From Bacteroidota bacterium (lineage in GTDB: Bacteria > Bacteroidota > Bacteroidia > Bacteroidales > CAIWKO01), in NCBI GenBank assembly GCA_037133915.1, contig JBAXND010000001.1, positions 1 to 64,000 on the forward strand: DNA of 64,000 nt, given 5' to 3'. Positions within the stretch are counted from its first letter, which is position 1. The number at the start of each line of letters is the position of its first letter. Both the position numbers and the translations under genes were made by a program. Of the stretch, positions 7,977 through 17,500 are shown in pieces. Under the pieces are notes generated by a model. That model was not told where the DNA came from, did no database searches, and was given only the letters and a program-made list of their open reading frames with translations.

Positions 7977-8938
7977 TTTGTACAGTATTCTAAAAATGCA
8001 ATGATTGTGCTGCCTATCTTAAGAATTTTGCCAATGATGTTTGCCCATTTGTCTATTTTATCATTCTGTCCGGCCTTGATCTTAATCTGACCGGTGGCGG
8101 CATCCTGCACGCCGTTAATAACATTGGTAACATCTGATCCTGCGCCCAAAATGTCGGCTACCTCTTTGGTAACTTCAATATACTGCGGAATTTTACCTGT
8201 GGACGGGTCATAGTATTTGCTGTAGTCGAAAACAACATTTCCCTGGTCGTCAACAACCACAGGAAGCAATGATGGGTCGACTGTTGTGCCTGATTTGGCA
8301 GTCTTTTTATCTGTTACCGGAGTTGTAGCAGGAGAAGTTTTTGTATCAAATGTTTTTCCGTTGGCGTCATAGATAACATCCGTAAGACCTTGCTTACCGT
8401 TCTGTCTTGAAAGTGGAATGCGCATCACCACTTCTACCATATTTCCCTTTACTTTATAGTCGCCGACCATTTCAGCATTTTTGATAAAGGCGTCGATGCG
8501 GGTATATACATAATCGCTGGTAGTAATATAATTTTCAACGGTGGTTTCGCCCACTACACGCACGCCTTGAATAATGGCACCCAAATTACGCCAGCAATCG
8601 GCAACGGCGCCGCGGTATGCCATAAGCTCTGCCTGTCCTTCTAACGGATAGCGCGTTTTGTCCATTACTGAATATCCTTTAGATTCAATATATTGTTCTT
8701 TCCAGTTGATGCTGTTCGTGTCGTTTCCGGTAACCACCGGTTTTCCTTCTTTAACTACCTGCTGCACATCAACATCTTTTCCTTTTCCGGTAGCAGCCTG
8801 GGGTTTTACAACGCTGTCTGTGGGCGTTTTAACGCCTTTACCTGCTGTTTTGTCCTTTGAATTATCCTGTGCCGTTACCGAAACAGTAACGAGAAAGGCA
8901 AAACTTGCCAGGGCAATGTTCCTGAAAATTCGATTCAT
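7973..8938 (-). CDS. Exported LPP20-like protein
   Basis: 321 residues from ATG 8938 (MNRIFRNIALASFAFLV..., cleavage near VTAQ); the longer start at 8971 would place polar residues ahead of the signal peptide. After a Lys/Thr/Asp-rich linker, residues about 95-195 show the LPP20 pattern: EGQAELMAYRGAVADCWRNL, IIQGVRVVGETTVENY, then MVGDYKVKGNMVEVVMRIPL. The C-terminal ~120 residues are of unknown type. It is the first gene of a minus-strand set and overlaps the FlgT-like gene by four bases. LPP20-type domains are usually outer-membrane or periplasmic; no lipobox Cys is seen here. Confidence 0.6.
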   Translation of the reverse strand: MNRIFRNIALASFAFLVTVSVTAQDNSKDKTAGKGVKTPTDSVVKPQAATGKGKDVDVQQVVKEGKPVVTGNDTNSINWKEQYIESKGYSVMDKTRYPLEGQAELMAYRGAVADCWRNLGAIIQGVRVVGETTVENYITTSDYVYTRIDAFIKNAEMVGDYKVKGNMVEVVMRIPLSRQNGKQGLTDVIYDANGKTFDTKTSPATTPVTDKKTAKSGTTVDPSLLPVVVDDQGNVVFDYSKYYDPSTGKIPQYIEVTKEVADILGAGSDVTNVINGVQDAATGQIKIKAGQNDKIDKWANIIGKILKIGSTIIAFLEYCTK

Positions 8939-9037
8939 GGTTGGTGTATTTTGGGTTAATAAAAAATACAATTAATTTGAAAGTTATTATAACAGACAGG
9001 CCGCAATAATGCAAGTATTATAATATATGTGACATCT

Positions 9038-9045
9038 CAAAAATA
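9038..9045 (-). promoter_or_regulatory. -7-like element TATTTTTG for the minus-strand trio
   Basis: On the minus strand the sequence matches TAnnTTTG, about 100 bases before the ATG at 8938. No TTG is found at the expected distance upstream. Confidence 0.3.
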
Positions 9046-9204
9046 GAAAAAAAACGGTTCTGGGTTTAAAATATTAAAAATAATTAACAAAATGATGAGA
9101 GTCATGTCATTGAATTAAATGCGCAGTATTGGCGCTTTTTGTATTGCATCAGGGAAATTTCTCTGCATGAGTTGAATTGAAATGAAAGTGAAATTAACAT
9201 ATTA

Positions 9205-9234
9205 TTGAATTCTAAATTACGTATATTTACTTTG
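9205..9234 (+). promoter_or_regulatory. Candidate promoter TTG-N19-TTACTTTG for the caspase operon
   Basis: TTG at 9205-9207 and TTACTTTG at 9227-9234, one mismatch from TAnnTTTG, with 19-base spacing that fits the phylum consensus. A start site near 9241 would leave a leader of about 60 bases before ATG 9303. Confidence 0.4.
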
Positions 9235-9302
9235 AAATTAGTGCTCTAATTTGGAGAAAATCCTTAATTCTTGAGTATTTGTATAACTCAGTTAAAATCC
9301 CT

Positions 9303-11327
9303 ATGAAAAGACGCCTGAAATACATATTTATTTTTTCACTCTTCACTTTTCACTTTTCACTCTTCACTGTTTCCGCTCAAAGCGCAAAAACCGTCAACAA
9401 AGGGGTTGAAAAATTCGCAGGTGAGGTAGCCAAAACGATAAAAAAATCGAAGTTAAAACAAGACAGTAAAATTGCAATTACATTTTTCTATTTTAATTCC
9501 GGCTTTACTGATACCATTAAGACCTATCTGGGCGTGGAGCTTTCGAAAATTTTTGCACATGATTTAAAATCTGAAATCAGCGAGAACAGACTTCCGTATA
9601 ATATTCTATTTCCTCAGGGTGCGGATAACGCTTTAAACGGTTTGATGCTCGCGTATTTTACACCCCCGAACAAACTTGCCGACGAAAATCGCTTCTACGA
9701 AGATTTATTAAACAATGAACAACCCGATTACTTCATAACTGCCCGCTATACCTTGTCGGCCAACTGCGAAGAACTGAAAATAATGAATGCCGAAATGGTT
9801 CCTAATCGCTATTCAGAGGTTGCGGGTGGTACAAGCCTGCCGTTTGAAAATTTCACTTTCAATATTTCAAATATTACAGAACGCTCTGAGTTGGCTAATC
9901 TTAACTATGAGATTGTATTGAAGCCTTCCTGGGTTGATTATTCGAATCGGCTTACTGCATATCCGGAGGCTGAATACGTCATGGCATATCAGTCTGAAAA
10001 ATCATCATCCGGTACAGACAATTCGCAATTAACCGCACGATTGAAAGATGCTGCTGTAAATCTGATAAATGAACAAATTGCCAGATTGATTAACCAATTC
10101 AATGCATCAGGAACGAATAGTCGTACGAATGTTTTTAACGGACTTGATGTTTCATTGATTCATACGGCAGTATATTTTGATGAAAAGAACAGAATCACTC
10201 ACTTGTTTTGTTATGCAGATAAGAATGACATTGGAAATTATTATTCGAAGCTTTCAGAAATAAAAAAACAATCTGTTCAGAGTAAAATTTCATCGGCGAA
10301 GCTTGCGCTGACTAATTCCGATAAGCAAGGTGCTTTAAATTTTTATTTGGAATGTATACCATTGCTTGCTCAGGCTGAAGATGCTGAAATAATAGTTGCT
10401 GCGCTGAAACCGACAGCAATGAATGATGAGATTCCGGCATTCCGTAAAACGGTGCAAGACGGCATTGCCTCTTTGCAGCAATCGGGCGTTTCGTCTGTTG
10501 AAGACCTGGCGACATTTATTGCCGCCTGTATTAAAGCGCAGGCAGGAAAACTTGAATCAAAAGTAAATATTGTGAACTTTACATTTAGTGATAAAGGCAT
10601 CACGAGTTCGTTTTCAGCAAAGCTCACTTCATCACTTGAACTCAAACTTCCTTTGGTAGCGGGCTATACCGTGAGTACTGCATTTATTCTGGATGAAAAA
10701 AATTACAGTGTGGGAGGGACTTACTGGGAGGCCGGAAATAATTTGAAAGTGAATTGTATTTTGAAGGATTCATACGGAAATATTATAGGTGCTGCCGAAG
10801 CTTTGTTGCCTCAAAGCGTTCTGACTGCTGATAAATTGAACTGGAAACCCGACAATTTTGATAATGCCGTTATCAGCCAGGACCAGATGCAGCAAGGCAT
10901 TCAGGATAATGGTAATCTTGTGGTGAACATGTGGACAAACAAAGGGAATAAAAATCTGGTTTTTAAAAATGGCGAGCGTATGCAGATTACCGTAAAAGCA
11001 AACAAAAGTTGCTATGTACGGATTGTGGATTATACTTCTACAGGTGATAATTTTTTGCTGCTTGACAATATGAAAATCACCGATGAAATGATTAATCAAA
11101 ATTATACGCTTCCTAAAACCTTTGAGTGCGGTGAGCCTTTCGGGGCTGAGGTTTTACAAATATTTGCACAATCGGAGCCATTCGGACCCCTGCAAACAAA
11201 GATTGTAAGCGGTTTCAATCTGATTACCGATGACATTGCCGCGATTAATAAAACAGGTCGGCGGGCGTTCAAAGAAGTACCTGAACATGCCGAACTGAAA
11301 ATTAACCTGACGAGTGTGGAAAAATAA
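9303..11327 (+). CDS. Exported protein with C-terminal DUF4384
   Basis: 674 residues from ATG 9303. The signal peptide ends near TVSAQ and is encoded by a TTTTCACTCTTCAC repeat tract. Residues about 35-160 (SKIAITFFYF..., EQPDYFITARYTLS) resemble the CsgG/LpoB-type fold, and residues about 245-370 (DAAVNLINEQIARLINQF, then ITHLFCYADK) are LPP20-like. Residues about 537-640 match DUF4384 (LVVNMWTNKG, GERMQITVKANKSCYVRIVD), a domain often found beside bacterial caspases and kinases. First gene of a plus-strand operon, 37 bases before the first WD40-caspase. Probably a periplasmic adaptor; the role is inferred from domain company. Confidence 0.7.
   Translation: MKRRLKYIFIFSLFTFHFSLFTVSAQSAKTVNKGVEKFAGEVAKTIKKSKLKQDSKIAITFFYFNSGFTDTIKTYLGVELSKIFAHDLKSEISENRLPYNILFPQGADNALNGLMLAYFTPPNKLADENRFYEDLLNNEQPDYFITARYTLSANCEELKIMNAEMVPNRYSEVAGGTSLPFENFTFNISNITERSELANLNYEIVLKPSWVDYSNRLTAYPEAEYVMAYQSEKSSSGTDNSQLTARLKDAAVNLINEQIARLINQFNASGTNSRTNVFNGLDVSLIHTAVYFDEKNRITHLFCYADKNDIGNYYSKLSEIKKQSVQSKISSAKLALTNSDKQGALNFYLECIPLLAQAEDAEIIVAALKPTAMNDEIPAFRKTVQDGIASLQQSGVSSVEDLATFIAACIKAQAGKLESKVNIVNFTFSDKGITSSFSAKLTSSLELKLPLVAGYTVSTAFILDEKNYSVGGTYWEAGNNLKVNCILKDSYGNIIGAAEALLPQSVLTADKLNWKPDNFDNAVISQDQMQQGIQDNGNLVVNMWTNKGNKNLVFKNGERMQITVKANKSCYVRIVDYTSTGDNFLLLDNMKITDEMINQNYTLPKTFECGEPFGAEVLQIFAQSEPFGPLQTKIVSGFNLITDDIAAINKTGRRAFKEVPEHAELKINLTSVEK
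9334..9370 (+). repeat. Low-complexity repeat encoding a signal peptide
   Basis: Repeats of cacttttcactcttcac that translate as FSLFTFHFSLFT, forming the hydrophobic core of the DUF4384 protein's signal peptide. A related tract encodes the signal peptide of the gene at 14548. Confidence 0.6.
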
Positions 11328-11364
11328 AGTCAATTAAAATGAGTAATTACTTACACTTAAACTC

Positions 11365-14300
11365 ATGAATAAATTGAAGAACCGGCTTTCTGCGTTCTGT
11401 TTAACAGTGTTCGTTTTTTGCTGTGCTCAGAATTTGTATGCACAGCCTGTCAATCCGATACTAACACTTAACATGGACGTGCATACTGCCAGAATCAGGA
11501 AGATAAGCACTGATGAAGCCGCGAAAGTTATGCTTACCGTAAGTACGGATAAAACAGCGAAGCTTTGGGATATTCAAACGGGGACCTTAATCCGGACGTA
11601 TCATATACCCATAGGTTCAGGAATTGAGGGTATGCTCTATGCCGGAGCGCTTTCTCCCGATGGAAAAATTGTTGCACTCGGCGGCAATACTCATGACTTT
11701 ATTGATAAATCTCACGTAATTTATTTGTATGATGCCGAAAGCGGGACAATGCTTTCCCGTATTAAAAATCTGCCCGGTTCTATTTGTGAATTGCGTTTTT
11801 CGCCCGACGGAAAATATTTGTTTTCCGGTCTGGGAGGAGGTTATGGAGTCAGAATATTTGAAACAGCCACATGGACAACGGTGAAAACAATTGGATATAA
11901 TTATGGCTCAACATACAAAATTGCAATTGACAAAGCGGGAAATTTCGCTGTTGCAACCTGGGATGGGTCTGTAAGAATCTATGATGCTAATTTTGATTTG
12001 CAGTTTGGCGCCAATAAAATAGCCGGTTACAAACCTTTTTCCTTGGCATATTCCCCCGATGGAAACTTACTGGCCATTGGCTTTGATGACTCACCAAAAA
12101 TTCAAGTGTATAATCCGCATACGGGCGAATTGCTTTACGAACCCGATATTTCTGGTGCGTCAGAAGATACGAATTGCCTGAGAGTTGTGTCATTTTCTCA
12201 TGATGGTCAATACCTCATCTCGGGCTTTTCTTACCGAAAAAATGTAGATGGTCAGGAATTGAAACACATCCGGATATGGCCGAATAAGGGTAAAGGAAAA
12301 GGCCTGTATAAGGATTATCCGACGGGCAAGCAACATCTGATGGATATTGAACCGCTGCCCGATAATTCTTTTATATTTAGTACCATGCAATCCGAATTTG
12401 GCCGGATGACTCTTGACGGCAATAAAATATTTGTAAAATCTCTCATATTCAATAATTACAACGTTAAGGATAAATCATGCCTGAAAATAAATGCGAATGG
12501 TTCTGTTATAGGAATTACACCTGAGGGCAAATTGCCCATTACATATTCTGTAAACGACCGCCTGCTTAGTGTCAAGCCTTTTTCAGAAGGGTCTTCTTTT
12601 ACGGATAATTATAAGGGCGTTTCAATCAATAACTGGAGGGGATCTACAGAAACATTTATTAATAAAGGAAGCAATAGATTTTTAGGTTCAGATGAGGAAT
12701 GTTATGCGACTGATATTTCAAAAGATGCAAAAAAAATTGTATTTGCCGCATCGTGGGATATTTATTGTACTGATACGGCTGGTCATAAATTGTGGACTGA
12801 AGACATTCCGGCATCTGCTCATCTGATTAATATCTCTGATGATGATAAAACCGTTGTTGCCGCAATGGCTGACGGAACAATTTGTTGGTACAGCATGGAA
12901 AAACGGGTGTTTAACCGGGTCGCGAGTGTTGTTGATACCGGTCTTGCCCGAAAATGCGGACTGATGGCAGGAGATATTATTCTAAGTGTGAATGGCGTGA
13001 CATTTACAAGTGATAATGAATTCACAAATTTCATAAAACCAAAAAAATCATATCAGTTTAAAGTACTGCGAAAAAATAGTGAATTGTTAATCACGATTGA
13101 TAAAACAACAGACATGTTCGGCTTTGCAAATATTTTCAAAGTCATGGATAGGTTGCTATTCAAGCTTTTCATTTATCCCGAGAACATGGGCTGGATATTG
13201 TGGTCGCCTGATGGTTTTTTCGATTGTTCAGAAGGTGCAGAAAACTTAATAGGCTGGCATGTTAATCAGGGGCAGGATAAAGAACCACAATATTATCAGG
13301 CAGGGCAGTTCTTTGAGAAATTCTATGTGCCTGGATTGGGTGCTCGAATTCTTGCAGGAGAGGATGTTACTAATTCCGGTGTGAGTTTCGGTAATGTTAA
13401 GCGACCTCCTCGTGTTCATATTGTCTCAGATGGCAAATCTTCGCAAAGCAACAAAATAGAATCACAGCAGCAACAGTTTGCCATAACTGTTGAAGTTACC
13501 GATCAGGGTGGCGGAATAGACGAAGTGCGGCTGTTTCAGAATGGAAAACTCATTGAAGGCAGCACACGCGGATTCAAAGAAGTGAGCAATATTGCCGGAA
13601 AGAAAACGTATAATTACACGATTAATCTGCTTCCGGGTAATAATGAAATTAAAGCAACCGCCTTTAACTCAGAGAGAACAGAATCCACTCCCGATATTTT
13701 AAATGTGGTATACAATGGCGTGAAAGCCGAAGCAAATTTATACGTACTAGCCGTGGGAATTAATACGTACAAAAATTCAAAATACAGTTTAAAGTATGCC
13801 GTTCCTGATGCTGATGCATTTGTTGCATCCATTACGGAAAATGCCGATAAAATATTTTCGTCGGTGCAAACAAAAATGATAAAGAATAACGATGCGACCA
13901 AAGCAGACATTCTGAATGCCTTTAAAGACCTGCAAAGCAAGATTCTTCCGCAAGACGTGTTTGTGTTTTATTATGCCGGTCATGGTGTAATGACCGAAGG
14001 CAACGGCACTGCCAAAGATGATTATTTCCTCGTTCTTACAGATATGGTTCAGATGTATGCCGACCCTGAGCAACTGAGCCCGCAGTGCATATCTTCGAAA
14101 GAATTAAATGAATTATTAGTGAGCATTAAAGCGCAAAAACAATTAGTGATATTGGATGCCTGTCAGAGCGGTGGTGCCACAGAAATGTTTGCATCACGCG
14201 GTGCGGCCGAAGAAAAAGCCATGGCGCAATTGGCCCGCAGCGCAGGAATAGTGGTCCTTGCAGCAGCAGGTATGGATCAGTATGCCACAGAATTTGCATC

Positions 14301-14514
14301 TTTAGGTCATGGTGTGTTCACGTATTCTATTGTAGAAGGACTGAAAGGCAGTGCCGACGGCACTAACGGCGACAAAAAAATTACAGTTTTTGAACTGAAA
14401 GCATTCCTCGAAGATTATGTTCCGGAACTTACAAAGAAATATAAAGGCGAAGCACAATATCCCACCGGATACAGCAAAGGACAGGACTTCCCGATTAAAG
14501 TAACAGGGAATTAG
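11365..14514 (+). CDS. Exported WD40 / PDZ / caspase-like (C14) protein
   Basis: 1049 residues. A signal peptide ends near LYAQ. Residues about 30-510 form WD40-like blades (SPDGKIVALGG, SPDGKYLFSG, SPDGNLLAIG). A PDZ domain is inserted at about 515-580 (ASVVDTGLARKCGLMAGDII, then LSVNG). The propeller then resumes with the conserved WILWSPDGFFDCSEG segment. An Ig-like beta domain follows (about 700-785, ITVEVTDQGGGIDEVRLFQN), and a caspase-like domain spans about 790-1045. The dyad is H873 in YYAGHGVM and C933 in DACQSGG. It is 33 bases before its paralogue at 14548 and shares the Ig-caspase half with it. It probably cleaves after a basic or acidic residue outside the cytoplasm; specificity cannot be read. 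Confidence 0.88.
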   Translation: MNKLKNRLSAFCLTVFVFCCAQNLYAQPVNPILTLNMDVHTARIRKISTDEAAKVMLTVSTDKTAKLWDIQTGTLIRTYHIPIGSGIEGMLYAGALSPDGKIVALGGNTHDFIDKSHVIYLYDAESGTMLSRIKNLPGSICELRFSPDGKYLFSGLGGGYGVRIFETATWTTVKTIGYNYGSTYKIAIDKAGNFAVATWDGSVRIYDANFDLQFGANKIAGYKPFSLAYSPDGNLLAIGFDDSPKIQVYNPHTGELLYEPDISGASEDTNCLRVVSFSHDGQYLISGFSYRKNVDGQELKHIRIWPNKGKGKGLYKDYPTGKQHLMDIEPLPDNSFIFSTMQSEFGRMTLDGNKIFVKSLIFNNYNVKDKSCLKINANGSVIGITPEGKLPITYSVNDRLLSVKPFSEGSSFTDNYKGVSINNWRGSTETFINKGSNRFLGSDEECYATDISKDAKKIVFAASWDIYCTDTAGHKLWTEDIPASAHLINISDDDKTVVAAMADGTICWYSMEKRVFNRVASVVDTGLARKCGLMAGDIILSVNGVTFTSDNEFTNFIKPKKSYQFKVLRKNSELLITIDKTTDMFGFANIFKVMDRLLFKLFIYPENMGWILWSPDGFFDCSEGAENLIGWHVNQGQDKEPQYYQAGQFFEKFYVPGLGARILAGEDVTNSGVSFGNVKRPPRVHIVSDGKSSQSNKIESQQQQFAITVEVTDQGGGIDEVRLFQNGKLIEGSTRGFKEVSNIAGKKTYNYTINLLPGNNEIKATAFNSERTESTPDILNVVYNGVKAEANLYVLAVGINTYKNSKYSLKYAVPDADAFVASITENADKIFSSVQTKMIKNNDATKADILNAFKDLQSKILPQDVFVFYYAGHGVMTEGNGTAKDDYFLVLTDMVQMYADPEQLSPQCISSKELNELLVSIKAQKQLVILDACQSGGATEMFASRGAAEEKAMAQLARSAGIVVLAAAGMDQYATEFASLGHGVFTYSIVEGLKGSADGTNGDKKITVFELKAFLEDYVPELTKKYKGEAQYPTGYSKGQDFPIKVTGN

Positions 14515-14525
14515 TAACAGGGAAT
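14499..14525 (+). repeat. Direct repeat spanning the stop codon of the first caspase gene
   Basis: AGTAACAGGGAAT occurs twice in succession around the TAG stop, followed by the low-complexity AACAATTTAGCAATTACG stretch. It looks like slippage or a dispersed short repeat in the 33-base spacer. Confidence 0.5.
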
Positions 14526-14547
14526 AACAATTTAGCAATTACGCAAT

Positions 14548-17500
14548 ATGACAATTCAACCACTTTTTAAATTTCTACAAATTTCTTTTCTGTCACTTTT
14601 CACTCTTCACTTTTCGCTCTTCACAGCCTATAGCCAGAAACCGGAACTGATACTTCCCATCGGTCATACCGATATTATCAGAAGTATGGCATATAGTCCC
14701 AACGGAAGATATATTGCGACCGGTTCAAACGATGCTTTCATAAAAATATGGGATGCCGCGAGCTGTAAGCTATTGAAGAATCTTAACGTTAATGGCAATG
14801 TAAATTCTATTTGTTTCAGTCCCGATGGAAGATATTTACTGGCGGTAATTTCTGATAGCAGCGTCATGCTCTGGGACTTTATTTCCGGAACAGTATTACA
14901 TCGGTTGCGGGGACACCATGACGAAATTGAAACGGCCGTTTTTAGCCCTGACAATGGTAAATACATTCTTACTGCAAGTCGCGACAGCACTGCAATATTG
15001 TGGGATGTAACGACCGGTAGAAAGTTGTATACTCTAGAAAATATGCTGCCGTTCTATCTGATTAATTACTTCAGCCCCGACGGAAAACACATCATTACTG
15101 CGGGTATAGATAATTCACTAAAAGTCTGGGAAACGTCTACCGGAAAGCTTGTCAGAAGTATCGGGAGTTTCTCCCAATCGATAGAAAGTGCCTCATACAG
15201 TCCTGATGGCAAAACCATCGTAACTACAGCCAATGAAAGCCCTGCTATTTTATGGAATCCGGAAACAGGAGATACAAGTATAATGCTTGGTGAAGAATGG
15301 TATGGAGCCGCATTTGCCAATTTTAGCCCTGATGGAACAAAGATAATCACCGTAAATTCCAGCTACAAAACACTGATGTTTGATGTGGCTACCGGTCAAA
15401 TGGAACATGTGATTGAAGATACTACGGGTTATATTGAAACCATCATTTTTAGCCCGAAATGCCCCGATGACCGGGCCGGCGGCCGGTACATGCTTTTCTT
15501 GAATTCTAATGATATTGCAACACTTTATGAGACATCAAGTTGTAAAATCGTGCAGCGTTTCCAAGGTGTGGGAGAACGAACGAGGCACATAGCATTCAGC
15601 CCCGACGGTAAGGATATTTTGATATCCGCTGATAACAGCTTTGATATCTGGGATGCCGCAACAGGAAATCATTTGGGAAAGCCGACCGCAAGCGGAAGTA
15701 TGCTGATATCGGCTACGTACAGCCCCGATGGAAAATATATTGCAACCGTTTCTTTTGATAAAAAACTAACACTCACCGACGCCGAATCGGGAAGATTGCT
15801 TTATTGTCGCTACAACATTATGCCCATGCTGCGCGTTGCAACGTTCAGTCCTGACAGCAAATACCTCGCTGCAGCCTGCGCAGACAGCACAGCTATAATA
15901 TGGGAAACCGCTTCCGGAAAATTGTATCACGTCCTGAAAGCACACACCGATGCCGTTTTCAGCGTTCAGTTCAGTCCTAAATGCGCAGATGACCCTGCTG
16001 GAGGAAAATATGTTCTTACAGCTTCGGCCGACAAATCCGCCATTAAATGGCAAACATCGGGTGGTGAAGAACTACTTCGATTTTCTGACAATAATGACGC
16101 ATTGCTTTCAGCAAAATTTAGCTACGACGGGAAATTTATTGTCACTTCAGGCAGAGACAGCCTTGCAACAATATGGGATGCCGCTACAGGTAAAATAATA
16201 AATAAGCTGAAAGGGCATCATTCCAGTATTTACACTTCGGCTTTTAGCTATGACGGAAAACTCATCGTCACCGCAGGACTTGACCACACGGCCATGATAT
16301 GGGACGCAGCAACGGGCAAAAAACTCTTTACACTTCAGGGGCATACCGCCGAAGTACATTCCGCCGTTTTCAGCCCACCTTGCCCTGATGATCCCAATGG
16401 CGGGAAATATATTGTCACAACCGGTTTCGACAACAGTATAATTATATGGGAAACCGCTACCGGAAAAAAACTTCATCAATTAAACGGTCATACCGAATGG
16501 ATTTTATCTACCGTTTTTAGTTCGGACTGTAAACATATACTGACCGCAAGCGGAGATAAAACAGTTAAACTGTGGGAGGTTTCTACAGGAAACCTTGTTA
16601 AAACGTTTTCCGGACATGAAGGGCCTGTACTCTCTGCAGTATTCAACCCAAAGGGAGACCTGATATTAAGCGCTTCGGGCGACAGTAAATTGAAATTCTG
16701 GGATATTTCGACAGGCACTGAAGTTGTAACACTGCTTATGCTGGATTCGGCAAACTGGATTGCTTTGAGTCCCGACGGAAGGTTCGACGGCAGTAAAAGT
16801 GGCATGGAAGAGCTTTATCTTACATTGGAGTTGGAAGTAATTCCGATGGATGCTTTTTTTGAGAAATATTATACACCCAATTTGCTGTCGCGCTTGCTGA
16901 GCGGCGAAAAATTTGAAAAGCCGGAAGTCGATTTTTCAAACATTAAACTTCCGCCGGTGGTTAAAATAATATCACCCCTGGATAACGCCTCTTTTAGTTC
17001 AGCAGAAATTACAATTACCGTTGAAGTTACCGACAGAGGCGGTGGCATTGATGAAGTGCGCTGTTACCAGAATGGTAAACTTATTGAAGGCAGCGCACGC
17101 GGATTTAAACCGGTGGCCCTTGCCGGTGATAAGAGAATTCTGACTTATACACTTTCCTTACTGCCCGGTCAGAATGAAATAAAAGCAACAGCATTCAATA
17201 CTGAAAGAACGGAAGCTATACCTGATAAAATCAATATTTACAGCGACGAAGGCAAACTTGGATCTTCCCTCTATGTTATCACCATCGGAATAAATCAATA
17301 TAAAAATTCAAAATACAATCTTAATTATGCAGTTACTGATGCAGATGCTTTTGCTGAAGCTATTTCTGCCAATTCAGATAAAATTTTCACTTCCACCGTA
17401 ATAAAAAATATTCGGGATAACGACGCTACAAAAGAAAACATTCTTAATGCCATGAATCAATTGGCTGCTCAAGCGAATCAGGAAGATGTATTAATCTTTT

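Larger units (their letters stand above)
8939..9302. other. Divergent regulatory gap
   Basis: About 360 AT-rich bases between divergent operons (LPP20-like on the minus strand, DUF4384 on the plus strand). It holds candidate promoters in both directions and a small GCGC...GCGC hairpin followed by T5 at about 9121-9140. No gene is seen. Confidence 0.6.
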
